This document shows positions 1-14,479 of a stretch of DNA of 62,116 nt, piece by piece. Source of the DNA: Smittium culicis. Its lineage: Eukaryota > Kickxellomycota > Harpellomycetes > Harpellales > Legeriomycetaceae. The DNA lies in the NCBI GenBank assembly GCA_001970855.1, contig LSSN01001209.1:1-62116 (forward strand). The letters run 5' to 3'. The notes beneath the pieces are model-generated. The model was given only the letters and a program-made list of their open reading frames with translations, ran no database searches and was not told the origin of the DNA. Made by a program: the position numbers and the translations under genes. The stretch's first letter is position 1. Each line of letters starts with the position of its first letter.

Positions 1-3000
1 TTGAGTGTCAATTTGCGCTATTATATTTCCATGGTTATTAAATAGTCTTCTATTCAGTAAGAGGCTCAGATTGCAACTTAGAATTGTCGTAGCTCGAGTC
101 ATAGAATGATTACAGTTATACCATTTAATTGTCACAGTTCTCACTCTAGTATCCGGTTCATTTTTTGCCTTCATTTGAATCCCAGTTAGCATCCCAGTAC
201 CAGACTCAGTTTAATTACAGTATCGTAACGGTTTTCGGGCCAGTTTGCAGCCCACATTCGGCTCAAAATATCTTCGTGTTTGATTTTAATTAGCGTTCCA
301 ATATTCTTTTCATTATTCGATCCTATCTTAGCTCCGAGTTTTATTTCATCTATCCAAAATACCTGATACCATTTATATCATAATTCTGCCGTGTATGAAA
401 ATAAAAAATTTAATATTTGGTACATCAGCCAAAGTTACTGCATTTCTCACATTTCTTGCTTAGTTTCTGGCTTATTCGCGCTTCAGTATATGATATTTCA
501 TACATTTATTATTGGAAAATGTATTTATTATGATATAAGCGCTACACTATAAACTATTAAAATCATAATTATGCTTGCGACAAAGATGATACAATATAAA
601 TAATTGAATATATTATTATGAGCTTAATATCAAAACTAGAAGGATTTTCGAATCCTTTTATACTTTTTTATTAGAGGTTATTTTTCTTAGTAATAAATTC
701 CATAAGTATGAAGGCTATAATTACCACATATTTTTTGATGTTAGTCTAATAGTTATATTAGCTATAGTATTAAATTTTTAATAACAATAAATTCTTCAAA
801 TAACTTTATAACAATAGTAATATATTAATAGCATAAATACAGATCTATTGTTATAATATTCTTTACATGGTATGTCTAATCAGGCGCATAGAACATAAGT
901 TTATTATCTCGATAGATTAACGCCACATTCCACAGATTCTAATTAACAATAAAGCTGTTATAATAATATAATTATTTGAAAATTTTATATTTATATTTAA
1001 TTACCCTATCGTCCAATTTTGCGAACGTTTTTAACTGCAGCCACATTCATCGGTATTATATGAGAATGATACTAAGTAGCAATTGTTTATTTATTGATTG
1101 TTCTTATTCACAAAATTAATATAATTAGTCGCAAAAAAATATGAATCAATATCAGTAGATTGTATATCGGAGAATGTACAAAATATAACTGTAAAAAATA
1201 TATTTTAAGGATTACAATTAATAAATATTTTAAAATTAAAAACGCATTACAGAATGTTTAATTATGTTTGGTTATATTCAGAATCGATTAATATAAATAA
1301 AAATGTAGTATATATGCATATTTATAAAATAATTACTTATTTAGCCAGATGATATTGTACTAAGCATATATCAATATAAGCTAATAAATATCATAGCTGA
1401 TACAACTATAGAAAATCAATATCCTAATTCTAATACTATATATTCTTCCTTTGGTATTCCAGCTGTGCAGCTATCGGGAGTTGGAAAGTATCTGTAAACT
1501 GATAGATAGATCCATTGATTTATTATATAGCTGTATGTCCGAATATGCGAGCAGGAATGAGAATATCCTGGTTTGTACAGATCAAATTTGTTGAGATCGT
1601 GATTTTCTTACTCAGAGTCTACATCTAACAGGATTAGTAAAAAATAGGCTTATACGAAAATGTGAATATAAAAGATTTGGCTCACCGATAATCAGCTTCA
1701 AAACGGCTGAGATCAGATTTTATGTAGATTTTTGCGTTTTTTCTTGAATAATTTTGTCTTAATTCGATTAATATTTATAAAAAAAATTTTACAAATAGCA
1801 GTAATCCAAAATAAAAAATGTTAATATCGAATAGCAAGTAAATATAATCATTAATCAAATTTTATATCAAGAAAAACTGCATATATTATGAGCTTCCAAA
1901 AATATATACATAACTATATAAAATACATATTCCTTAATACTTGAAAAAAGATTCCAAAATCCTTCCAACCAAATGAACTAACTGATCGCAGATGTTTAGA
2001 TTGACTTGATTTTTATTGATTTTAGATAAAATAAGTATCTCGTGTGACCAAGTTGTTTGATATTAGCTAAAGCAGGATAAAATCCCAATTAAAAAAATAA
2101 TATCGTAGTATATCCGAGATAACTGAATAATTAATGTTTAATACATTTAAAAAATCGTTATTCAGCAGTTGGATTAATTATTATTAAAACTTCCACATGA
2201 AAAATGAATTTCGAAGAATAAAGTATATCTAATTCAAATATAATTATAAAAATTTAAAGCATATAAGCTAATTCTATAGCCTAGCGAGTATATAAGCCAA
2301 ATTTCTGGCTTATTGGCTACAAGAAAATAAAAGTCCAATAAATAAATAAATTAATTCTTCGCTGTTTTTAACAGGCTGCGACTATCAAAGTCAAATTGAT
2401 CAAACAATGTCACTTTTTTAGCATTTAGGCTAACCATTGTTTAAAATATTAACATAAAAATCCAATTCCAAAAAAAAAAAAATTATACCAGTACAATGAT
2501 TTATATGTAGATAAGTCCAATAGCTCAACTACAACGTGCGCTTAAACCGAACAATCGGTTATGAAATAAAAGACGAACGTTTTACCACTCATAAGATACT
2601 TGATTTCATTGGCTCAAAATTTTGGATGAACAATTGTTAATTATATTAAACAATTGCTGGCATTTAATCATTAGGGTTTGAAATTTGATTTAGAAAAATA
2701 TCCATTTTTTAAAGCCAATTAGGAAAGTATTTCAATTTAGACAGTTAGGATATTTAATTCTATTCTCAATAAATAATGATAGATACTTAGAGTTTGTACT
2801 ATTTGTCTAATCTCGAGCGCGTTAAAAGCATATTATATTTATATTACCAACGTTGCATTTAAATAATTATTTTGTTAATAGTGCAAGCATTAGGAATAAT
2901 AATTGTGTCAGAAAATTTAGAAAACATACGCAGAAAATGAATAATATTAAACATTCATACACAATAGGCATTGTAAATACAAGTTGTATTTTATTTTTTA

Positions 3001-5000
3001 GTTAATTAGGCGATATAATATGCTAATATGTAGGTATAAGTATTTACATATTGAATTAAATCAAGTGTGGCTTCAATAAATGCTTTATTCTTGATGAAAA
3101 TGTTTTATTGTTATAAATAATTTTAATCAATCAAAAAATATTATTCATAGCTAGTACAAATATTATTATATATACCTGGAACTAATTTAAAAATTTAAAC
3201 AATATTACATTCCCATATGAGTATTTATATAAGACTCTATTAGCTAATAAAAATAGCATTGGTAAATTTATTAATATTAAAGAATTAACATAGAACAATA
3301 TAATACTTTAATTATAGCAATATTGATATGGTATTAATCTTTCCAGAAAGAGCATATAATTATCAAAGTTTAGATATTATTCATAGGGAATGAGGCTGAA
3401 AATTAAAAGCCTGATATAATGAGTCGATAGTGCAATTGTTAATGACAATATAATCAAAAAATAAAACCAATAAAGGTTTATTAGTATCGAGGAGATGAAG
3501 CATTCATTCTTATACTCAATAAAATCAGGTTCTAAGAGTCTAATTAGACACACAAATGTAAAGAATGTTACAACAATTAAAATACATAAGTTCTAAGAGG
3601 ATGAAGTAAAAGGCTAAATGTGATATAACAAAACATACAAAACAATAGAATAGAGTATCTAGGGAAAATGAAATATGGAGAATGTATAAAAATAATTTAA
3701 AGAGATAGAATATGAGAAAAATTATTAATTAAAAAAATGTATATAAATGAAGTAAAATCCCAACTTTTATTTGAGTATTAATCAGAAATAAAATTATTTA
3801 AAATAATTTGTAAAATCGCCAAAAATTCAACTACAAAATCATAATAAAAAAATGATTTCTAGCGTTCACTGATTTCATTCAATACCAACAGAAAATAAAT
3901 ATTCAAATAATAAATAAAGCATCACACTGTGGAGTAAGAAATAAACTGATATCAGCTAATCAATCCGTGTCAAAATCAAGAAAGAAACTATTTTAGATAT
4001 ATGGGACGCATGTTGATCGAAAAATGAATCGTTCATGGATGTACTCAAAAACGGATTCAAGGATGAATTTTGTGACACATTTTGGGATGGTTAGTAAGGC
4101 GCGATCTGTCGTTATTTCAGCGGTACTTACTGGGTCGTATTTTTGTGTTGATTTCTGCGATGCTAACTTGATTTTTTTCTGGTTAGCTTACTGGATCGCT
4201 ATATAAGCTCTTTTTTGGATTTGAATCTATTATGATTTATTATCAAATTGTGCCACACAACATTTATAGGATTTTGTTTCATATTTCAAGATCGTATCTA
4301 ATATATTTCGGGACACGGTTTATGAATACTAATAATTTTATTTATGTTGACTGAACCTAATTATTCAATATTGTGGTGTAATATTTAGCATTCTTGACTG
4401 GTAGTTATATTTTACATTGATATATATTATCATTGCTCTATTTATTGTTATATACATTATAACATTCCCTTTTACATTTATAGCAAACCGTTGCCAATTT
4501 ACTAGATATCATATGTTTTCAGGGAAATTATGAATCTAAGATATATCATTATTATAATATTTTGATTGCCGAAAATTGATTAAAATTTTATCAATGTATA
4601 TACTTTTTTGATATGAATAATAAAATTATCTTTATTTTGAAACATGAGTGGATTGCGGTATATGGCTGTCATAATGCAAAGAAAATAGTCTTAGATGATT
4701 GAAAGTATTCAGACTGACTCGAATATGAAATTTGACAGCGAAGCATATTGGAGTGTGAAAGAATTAGAGTATATTAGATTTGTGGTATAGAACTCCATTC
4801 GTTTTTTTTTTGTTAAATGAAAAATGAATTTACTTGATATAACATGGAATATATGAGCGGAATAATACGTAGTGAATTAAATTGGTATGAGAACGAATAT
4901 GATTCTTGGAAAGAAATTGAAATACTATTTCAAGAATTAGAATCAAATAGAAACAAACAGTCGTTTAAAGTATAGAAAAGTTTAGAAATTAAGAATGAAA
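1..5000. other. AT-rich non-coding region, no gene seen
   Basis: I find no open reading frame with recognisable protein similarity, no tRNA and no splice-linked exon chain here. Short frames (for example one of 60 codons at 4024-4206) have no family resemblance and are the length expected by chance in such AT-rich DNA. The only structures noted are an 8-bp inverted repeat at 2402-2442 and the 13-mer AGCATTTAGGCTA at 2420-2432, which recurs at 19721-19733. Old transposon remnants are possible but cannot be shown by eye. Confidence 0.6.
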
Positions 5001-5279
5001 TAGATATGATAATAGTAGAGGTGGTGAGGAAGATAATAAATGACGGCGAGCAATACGATGAGCGCAAGGGATGGGAGAGGTAAGTTGGGATTTGCAAGAA
5101 AGTATAATCTATTGTGGTGTTAAAACAGTGATGAATGTAGTGATGGAAGAGGAAATGTGGTCAATGAGAAAGCAGGACTTATGCCGATGCGGTTGCAGAT
5201 AGTAAGTTCAGTATGAAGGGTGATTTTGGTGAAGTGGAAATTGCAGGATAGATATAGGGGATGTAGTAGCTGATATTGT

Positions 5280-5945
5280 TATAAGTAATGAAGAGAAAAT
5301 CGAAGGAGGTGGTGACGCAGGGAAAGATGGTGATGGAGAAGGAGGTGGTATCGGAGGGTGAGGTAGCGTCTAAGGGTTGGTGGTGTCGGAGGGGGAGGTG
5401 GTGACGGAGGGGAGGTGGTGTCGGAGGGGAAGGTGGTGTCGGAGGGGAAGGTGGTGTCGGAGGGGAAGGTGATGTCGGAGGAGGAGGTAGTGATGGAGTG
5501 GGAGGAAGAGGTGGTGAGGTGGTGACGGAGTGGGAGGAAGAGGTGGTGAGGTGGTGACGGAGGGTGAGGTGGTGACGGAGTGGGAGGGGGAGGTGGTGAT
5601 GGTGACGGAGAGGGAGGTGGTGACGGAGAAGGAGGTGGACGAGGAGTGGGAGGTAGTGACGAAGGGTGAGATTGGTGAGATTGGTGAGAAGTGGGAGAAG
5701 AGTGGGGTGTTGATGGAAGAGGAGGTGGGCAAGGTGAGGGATGTAGGCGAGGTGTGTGAGGTTGTTACAGAGGTGGTGTGTATATAGGGGGAGGTGGTTT
5801 CAGAGGGTGTGTGGATATAGGAGGAGATGGCGACTGTGGGAGGGAGGTGGTGGCTGTGGGGAGATGGCGATGGAGGTGACGGAAGAAGAGGTTTTGACGC
5901 ATGGTGAGGTTATGGTGATGTGTGGAGGGGGGGTAAGTTGGGATG
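5280..5945. repeat. G-rich minisatellite, partly 18-bp period
   Basis: The plus strand is strongly purine- and G-rich for about 660 bp inside AT-rich surroundings. Three identical tandem copies of the 18-mer GGTGTCGGAGGGGAAGGT lie at 5417-5470, followed by a diverged copy at 5471-5488. Degenerate 6- to 18-bp units built on GGTGGTGACGGAG continue to about 5650. Reading frames are open across it on both strands (Val-Val-Thr-Glu-type repeats on plus, Ser-Val-Thr-Thr-Ser-Pro-type on minus), but this is a by-product of 18 being a multiple of 3. No start, splice context or non-repeat domain supports a gene. Many GG/GGG runs make G-quadruplex formation plausible. Confidence 0.8.
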
Positions 5946-5999
5946 TGTTGGAAGGGTCAGTAGGTTCGTATTTCGAACTGGATTTATTTGTTAGGTTTA

Positions 6000-8900
6000 T
6001 GGAATTATCCTAGCCATTTAATCACAAATAAGTTTTTTTTTTTTTTATGTGTTATCTTCAACGTTGTGTTATTGAGAATATTTTAATATTTAGTATTTGA
6101 TTTGATTTTAATATATATTATATGCATATCGCCATACTTAGTTGTAGCGTTGGTTTTTTTGGTGTAGATTAAGGTTATTAAACTCGATTTAATATTTTTT
6201 AGTTTTTGGATAGATTGAATTCATTACTTGATTAATGGTGCGGATAATCGGCCTATTTTTTTTGAAATTTTGCTGAGTTTTTTATCTTTTTTACTTTTGA
6301 TGAAGTATATTATCATTCAATGTTATTATTTTATGCTATTTTTGCTAGGCATTGATTTAATGCGAATGGTTTTACTGATGATAGACTGATTCTGTAATTT
6401 TGTTAAATTGATGTTTAAAGAGTCTAGGATTCATTATCCTTTTCTTACAAAGCTATTATGTGCTGTATAATTTTCTCATATCATTTTTATATTATTTTCT
6501 TTTTATTATTTTTTTAGTATTTAAACAATTTTTTAGCAAATTTTGATATTTTTTAATAGTTAAATATCACTAATCACATTAAGAATTTTTTTTGGCGATT
6601 TCATATAATTTATTTATTCTCCTTGATCCATTTATCAAAATAACTTGCTCCTATTTACTTTTTCATATTATTATTACCTTTAAATTAGTTATTTTATTTC
6701 TTTTTTCTTTATATTCGTATAAATATTTAGTTATTTTTACATCTAATTAGTACTTTAGTTGGGTCTTTAAATCATTTTTTAATAATTTTATTTTATTTGT
6801 GTTATTTTTGTATTGAGTGTAACAATGGCTTTAAATTTTAGAAAGATTTAATAATTAAATTTTATAATAAGAGTAATAAATTATATCAGTTTTGTTGAAA
6901 ATTTGATAAACTTTTCTTTTTCTTTTTCTTTTTCTTTTTCTTTTTCATTTTCATTTTTATTTTCATTTTTAGTTTTAACTTTAGTTTATAAAAGCGATTA
7001 TTTATTAAATTATAAAGTAAAAAGGAATTCTACATTGCTTTTTATATTTAATTATCTATAACAGTCATTTTATTTATAAATATCTTATGTTTTATAAAAT
7101 TTTCTCTTATATTTTAATAAATGACATTTGTTAAATAACTCTGGCAATTATGTTATAATTGTAATATTTTTGCATAATAAATACAATAAAATAATTAGAA
7201 ATAATATAAAAATTACTGAATTTAAATAATTTATTGGTATTAATATCAAAAATTCCTGTCTAAGATGCATTAAAAATTGATTTTTTTCTCTTTGAAATAT
7301 TCTTTGTTTTTCATTTGATTGAATCTATGGAATAATAATATGAGTAGTTTTATATTACACAATTCACTTTCTTTTATTCATCTTTTAAATTCTAAATTCA
7401 AAATATCAAACGGAATAGATCTATTTTGGATCAAAAAAGATGGAAAATATATTGTACTATATTGGAAAAGCCATTTTTTTATTCAATTAAGGTCTTTTTT
7501 TTCTTACCTGCATTTTTTTTTTATCAATATCAAAAAGTGAAATCATAATTAATTCAATTTCTCGCAGTAGCTAAATTAAATTTAGTGATCAGTTATTGAG
7601 AATATCATAACAATGAAAGCTTATTAAAGTAATATAGTATACTATACTAAATATTCAACCGAGTTTTAAACTATTTTTAAAAAGAGTTTGTTTAATTTAT
7701 CAAGTATCTAAAATATACAACCATTAGTATGCAAACCCCATATTGAAATAATAATACAATATACCATTAAAAATCTACTCGAGATCAAATTAATAACCAC
7801 TAACAGCGTATCATAATTTTTAATATAATTACCCCATCATTTGCTAAAACGGATTAGAGAGTAATTTTCAAAAAAAATTTATGGTAAAAAATAGATTTAT
7901 TATAACATGAAAATAATAGCAAATTCGCTATAAAATCCAGTAGCATTTATTTATAATGCCTGAAAAGATGTTAGTTGTTAATGCTTAATTATGTTTGTCA
8001 GAGCTTATCATTGATAATACCTAGATTTTTAAAGTTATAGTTGTATTCTTTTCTTTCTCTTCGATTTATAAACTAAATTTATTTCAAAAAAGCACATTTT
8101 TTTTGGTTTTATTATTTTTTATTAGACTGCTGATATCTATAAAAAAAATTGAAGAAAGGGTGATTTTTAATAAATAAAAAACATCTCCGCAAAACTTTTT
8201 TTTAACAATTTCCACCTCAGATATAAAGTATAAAGGTTGTAGTTATATTATACAGAATGCGATAAAATAGTATAACATATTAATTATAATAATTTTAATA
8301 ATAGAATATCTGTGCACGGATGAACAACTTTTTCATAAAAAAAAATCCACAAATTATATCATATTTATAAAAATAAGCTTTCAAGTATTTTTGTGTCTTT
8401 TAAATTCTTTAATGAATTATCCTTTATTGGTAAAATTATATAGATTCTCATTTAAGATGATTAAAATCTTTGTAATCATATTTTTCTACGAAATATTCGA
8501 TTTTTGATAATATTAATAATAATAACATTAGATTTATTTTGTATATTTATCAGATATAAATTCAAAAAATTCTAATTTATATTTACTTTCGGGATTTAAT
8601 ATACTTTATTTTCATTTGTTATTTTTATGAAAACTAGACCATGTTACAAACTATTTAATTTAAACTTTTCCACTAATCAATTTATTTGCTGATGTAGTGT
8701 GTAGGTTATAATAAAAAAGATAGAACTTATTTCGGGTCATTTATTTATAATATTTAAAAATATTTGTGAATTTAATTTTTCGAAATTCTAAAGTATATGT
8801 TAGAAGTATATGAAATAAAAATTACAAATATTAATATAGTTTATAGATATAAATTTTTCTATCGATAAAGACCTAATAAAATTAATTAAATATATTTTAA

Positions 8901-10850
8901 ATATATTATACTTATTAAAATTTTAGATTAGTAATATAATCAAATGTTGCTATAACAAGTACAATTAGACATTTTTAATACTAGGTAATGCTCTTTAAAT
9001 ATTTCATCCAAACTTTTTTAAAGAATTCTTTGTGCTTTTAATTAATTTTAAAATATGGTACTGTATGAATATCTTTCAATAAATTTCTCTTAAAATATTT
9101 CGTAATTATTGTTTTTAATTGAAATATGTTTTATTGCTTATCCAATGGTGTATAGTGAATTATTTATTTTCATAATATTTAATGAGCTAAAAATTTAGTG
9201 AGCCTGTAGGGGTACAAATAATGCTTCTTTTACCAGCAACAATCAAATGATACAAAGAGAACATAAACGAAATAAACAGAACAACCAGATATATAATGAA
9301 ATTTCCCTGTACGCAATATAGTATGAGAAAATAAGTGGATCGATTAAAAAGGATTATAATTTAAATCAAAAATGCTTCTAACAGCAGTAGACGTAATGTA
9401 AAGCTACAAAGGGGAAGTTATTGGGCTAAAGATATCAAAAAAATTAGCAGGTCTCATAAAGTGGACTACATAAAAAATAAACATGTAATTAGTAATAACA
9501 TGTTACCTAAAATTATTGGGTTGAAACTAAATAGCATAAAGAAAAATACAAGAAAAATTAGTTTAGATGAAAGATAATGACAAGAAATATAACAGTTTAT
9601 CGAAAAGGACTTTTAATATATATAAACAGAGCAGTTTTTCTAGTTAAATTATTAATTAAGTTTAGAGTAATTAAAGTTAATAAAATTTATAAAACAAAAT
9701 GTTCAAACTTTAAACTCTTTTTAGTCTCTTATTTTAATTTTTTTATGAATCACTTCTTTTTGACTCTGATCGGCATAAATATTCTAGATCAAGATTAAAT
9801 ACAAAAGCCTCTAATTTATATTTTTTAAAACTTTTTTTAACTATTTTCTTCTTTTTTTTAATTTTTCAGAAATTATAATACTATAATTTATACAATTTTG
9901 CACATTATTAATATGATCTCATATCTGTGATTTATTTATATCACTAAATTTTTTTTGCTATCCCATTGATTTTTTAAACTTTTTTTTGGTATAAACACAT
10001 TAAACCAAAATATTAATGATTTTTAAATAAATATATTTACATAATATTAATAATAAAAAAATAAATAACATTACAGAATAATTATGTTTTATTTTTGTCT
10101 AATCTAGCAGAGTATCCGAATTATTTTTTTGAAATCAAATTTTCACAAAACTTCATAAAAGCACCCATTAGCTTATTTTTACATATCTAATTATTCTATT
10201 CGATAATTTAGTGTCAATCAAACATAGATTTTTTTCAATAATCCGTGCTATAATCTTTTAAATTGTAATATTTTAATTAGAATTATTTGAATTATCCAAA
10301 TAAATTATTTTGGCGAAAAATGTTAATTTTTTTACTTCTTTTATTAACAATATTATATATAATAATAAATAATATTAGATTCGATTAATTTAATATCATA
10401 AAGTGTGCTAATTGTCGTATATATTAATTTTAATTTTTGAAGCGAACAATACGACTTTATTTATTCTGGAAAATATTTCATACGAAGAGTTTTACTATCT
10501 GACTTGAAATTTTTTTTCACTATCTACATTTAATTTTAACCTGGGTATTATAGTACTGATAATTATAAAAAAAAATCCAAATAATTAAAAATCATAATTT
10601 ACTCTATATAAGATGGAAAAAAGACATTTTAAATAAAAGCAAAATTAATTTTTAGAATTAGCAAATAAAAGGGATATCGGAATAAGCGACAGAAAAATTC
10701 TAATTTTACTCGAAATATTTTAAAAATGATTAAAATCTAACATTTAGGGTCCATACTTATTTGTATATTGAAGTCTTGATTGTGTTTGAAAAATTAAATA
10801 TCCTTCAAAAAAAGAATATAATAATCATGATAATTTATAGATTTTATTTT
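6000..10850. other. AT-rich non-coding region, no gene seen
   Basis: Very AT-rich with many homopolymer runs. Frames at 7319-7540 and 9577-9798 have Phe/Ile/Lys/Asn-rich translations typical of random AT-rich sequence and match no family I recognise. The only distinct structure is the pyrimidine microsatellite at 6911-6972. Confidence 0.6.
6911..6972. repeat. CTTTTT hexanucleotide microsatellite
   Basis: About six tandem CTTTTT units grade into degenerate CATTTT/TATTTT units, giving a 60-bp all-pyrimidine-biased tract. A simple sequence repeat with no nearby gene. Confidence 0.9.
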
Positions 10851-13800
10851 TTAGGTCTTTCGATCCTAGTACGGATACCAATCCACATTTCTTTCTTTCG
10901 AATAACACGTAGCCTCCTTTGGGATCTTGATAACTCTATGCTTAGATAAATCAGACTTTGTTGCATACCACGATCGACTTACATACGAATCACCGAGACA
11001 GATTCAAACCTTATATTGAGTTACTTTGTGCCTTTGAAAACTCTTTACATGGCTAGATTTTGAAAATTTGCTATTTTTATTTCTATATTAAACTTATATG
11101 CACCAACTAGCGTCTTCTTAGAGTTTTCTCTGTAGCTCGAAGCCAGGAGCTAGATGCCCAATGTTCAGTATATGAGTCCAATCGGTGCTTCATGTTATTC
11201 TAAAATATTTTCAAATCTGCGAATTCGAAATTGAATTTTATTACTGGAATGTCTAGATATATTTGATATATTTGATATACCTGAATTATTGGGTCATGAA
11301 TCGTGTGGTATAGGCATATGAAGTACTTTCGGGTGATATCTTCAATACGCCTTACTAATTTATGAGCAATGTTGTAATTATAGATTCTACTTCAACCTTA
11401 GCTACATAACAAGTGATTCACACAGAATAGCATGGAATTTTAGATACTATTTTCCAGTGTCTATAAGTCGTTCGAAACTCACATTTTAATCGGAACAATA
11501 CAAAGAAAAGTTCGCATATTCGATATTTAATGAACTAAAAAAGCCGTATTTACTCTCACTTTTGACTCTCCTGCGGTTTAATCGGCAAAATGTAACTATT
11601 ACTTACGACATATTAAATATATCTATGATCAATAATCCATCAGAGAGGATACATATTAAGTGAAATATTCATGTTTGATAAAAATAATCTGAAAATATAA
11701 ATTCGATGATAACTAAATCGATTGATAACTAAATAGATTGATAATGAAATGTATTGAGAAAATTTTTGATTTCAAAAGTTACAAATTAATCAATTTATTA
11801 ATATTAATCGTCTTTTATTTTGCAAAATTACTCAGCCAGAATATAGATTTCCAACTTATAAATGTTTATACAATTAAATCCAAAAAAATTTACTATGTAA
11901 TGCTAATATCGAAGGAACGAGAGGGAATTAATCAAGATCGAATCAACAAATATCAACTAAAACTGTTAGCAGTCATTTAAAAAAATTTCTACAAGAAAGG
12001 AACAGCTGGTCAAAATCTAAGATACATATTTTATTAAAATAATTCCTTTTGTTTACAAAGATTTGGATTGATAACTTATATATGTACCATAATCGATTGA
12101 GGTGACTTCTTCGAATCCCAGATAGCCAATTAAGAGACATAATTTTAACACAAATTTACTTGAATAAAAGTATATGTTCTATATCCTACATCCATTAAAC
12201 GGTTAGGAATACATTGTGGTTAAGAAAAAATATTAAGCTCATTATTAATTACACTTGTCTCTTGCTCAAGAAATGATACATATCTACTATCAATCGTATC
12301 GTAGATATCAAAAGATCTCTGAGGAAAATGCTGTATAAGAGCCTAATATCTTGTTTGTCAGCACAATTAAATTTTTACTCTCTGAAATTTTGGGTAGTTT
12401 AACTGAGTTCGGGATAGTAATCATCCATGAGGGAATAAAACTTCTAGTAAATCCTTTGAATTTAGCAGAATATAATTAGAAATAAAATCTGGATAGAGAG
12501 GAGAGTGACGTGGTGATTGACAATTATATAACTGCGAATCAAAAAAACTCGTGCAGAACTTTCGCAGGTGCCATTATATAAAAAATTCAACGATAACATA
12601 CAGATGCATAGTTATTTTTATCCCGTGCACCGCAGATTCTACCCCGATAAGGTCAAATCAAGCCTTAGGTCCTTAGATTTCTACTCAAACTTTCTCTGAA
12701 GGAGTTGTAGTCGCTTGTGAGGTTCTCAGTATAGACTTGGAATAACCCCCAAAAATAGAAGACTATTAGGAATTTTCAGCTCGCTGTGTTCGAAACTGTC
12801 GGGAATTCAATATATTAAATACATAGCGAAGATGAGATTCAGGATTTTCTTAAGAGAACTTCACTTACTCGCTCACGGATCGAGTTCTTCAGATGCAAGA
12901 GTCCTGCTGATGATAAAATTTTTGCAGTAGACTTCCTAAATCTCAAGTTGGATTCTATTAACTCAAGCTTCTTAAGTGAACCTGGTGAAATATACGGAAC
13001 TTGGTGAGAATATCTCGGGACTGCAACCTATTTTAGACCTTTCAAAACTTAATTTCCACATAGAAGAACAAAGCTTCAATAATAAACTCTGATCTTGAAT
13101 GCTACATAATCCACAGGATAGTATACTTAAATTTTAAAGATCTGTATGGTTAAATCGTGCACATACTTCAATTAAAAAAGACAGAAGGCATCCACTTCCA
13201 ATATAAATTGCCGCTGTTTTCAGTTAGGCGATATAATATACTTGGAATCTACTGAGTCCATATATTTAAAATATTCTCCCCCCAATTCTAGAGTGAGAAA
13301 TATAGGGGAAATTTTTTTATAATATCACATATCCAGGTAAGCTTATTGATCTAATGTGAAACCAAAGAATTTTACAGCATAATCGCGTGCTATAACTAAT
13401 TCAATCATATCGACCTTTTACTAATTTTAAATACCAAAAATGTATTAAAAAAGCCATCTTATCATAATACTCAATACAATAAATAACCATCTCAAAGTGA
13501 ATTTTCTAAAAATTAGTGATAAACGACTATTTCCCAAGAAGCTTTTAGACAAAGAAAAGAATACATTTAGATTCCAAGCGATTTTAATCAGGAATTAAAA
13601 AAACTATTTTTTAGCTCTACTATTTGATATAATTATGCTTCGCTGGATCATGGAGCTCAGTAATAGGTTTTTGTTCATATTGAATTCTCAGATGTTGGCT
13701 ATAGCTCTTATGAAGCTTGAATCGCAGTTTCTGACCTTTTTGAAGATCAAATTTCCGTCATTTAATAGGAACTCATTCCTGTCAGAGAAAATAGAGATGA

Positions 13801-14150
13801 AGATATTCACTTACTCCTGTAATTCATAATGAGGGATTTTAGTAAGATCCCACACCTTCTCAGACCTATATAGCTCATAAGTGGTGAAATTTCACACCAA
13901 TTCATAAGAGCTGCTGGTTGTGCAAAATTTACTGAAGCTTAAAAGCGAAGTGGATCGATCAGTGTAATTACATTCATAAAACACAGGGCCCTTTCAAAAT
14001 TTAGTAAATTTTGTGACACGTCCTTCCCAGATCCATCGCTCGTATCTAGAAAAGTTATTCTCATTTCATAAATGCCAAAACCTGCTCCCAGATAACATAA
14101 TTCTCGACTGTGAGCCCCTCCTTCCCTCAGAAATCGCACAGATCAGTATG
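10850..14150. other. Less AT-rich, probably transposon-derived decayed DNA
   Basis: Base composition is visibly higher in G+C than the flanks, but every frame is interrupted by stops. On the minus strand 13939-14139 is open for 66 codons and contains LDTSDGSG, which resembles the catalytic TDASDS region of DIRS-type RNase H. If so, this is a second, older element in the same orientation as the one next to it. The resemblance is short and unproven. Nothing else here could be assigned. Confidence 0.35.
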
Positions 14151-14479
14151 AAAATCCAAGAAGAAATACATATTTTTCGTTAGATATTATGGTAATTAAA
14201 TCAGATAATATACCTGACGGCGAATATATTCATTCTTAGAACATCATAAAAAATTTAACTATTACAGTAAGATTAAGGGCATCAAGAAGCTAGTATATAA
14301 TGTGCTGCACCAAAGATCATTCGATTTTAGCAATACTAAATCCTGTTTATCTAAGAAACTGATATTTCAGGCGGTTCATAAGTTCCGCAGGGAAAGACTG
14401 AAAGTTTCTAGAATTATATTTCACAATTTATTCATAATACGTGAATTCAGAGTTTTTAAACTGAATTTGTAAAATCAAT

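Noticed and set aside
5370..5787. Overlapping long frames on both strands in the G-rich repeat
   Set aside because: They arise because the repeat unit is 18 bp and lacks stops. No start context, splice partners or non-repeat domain support a protein.
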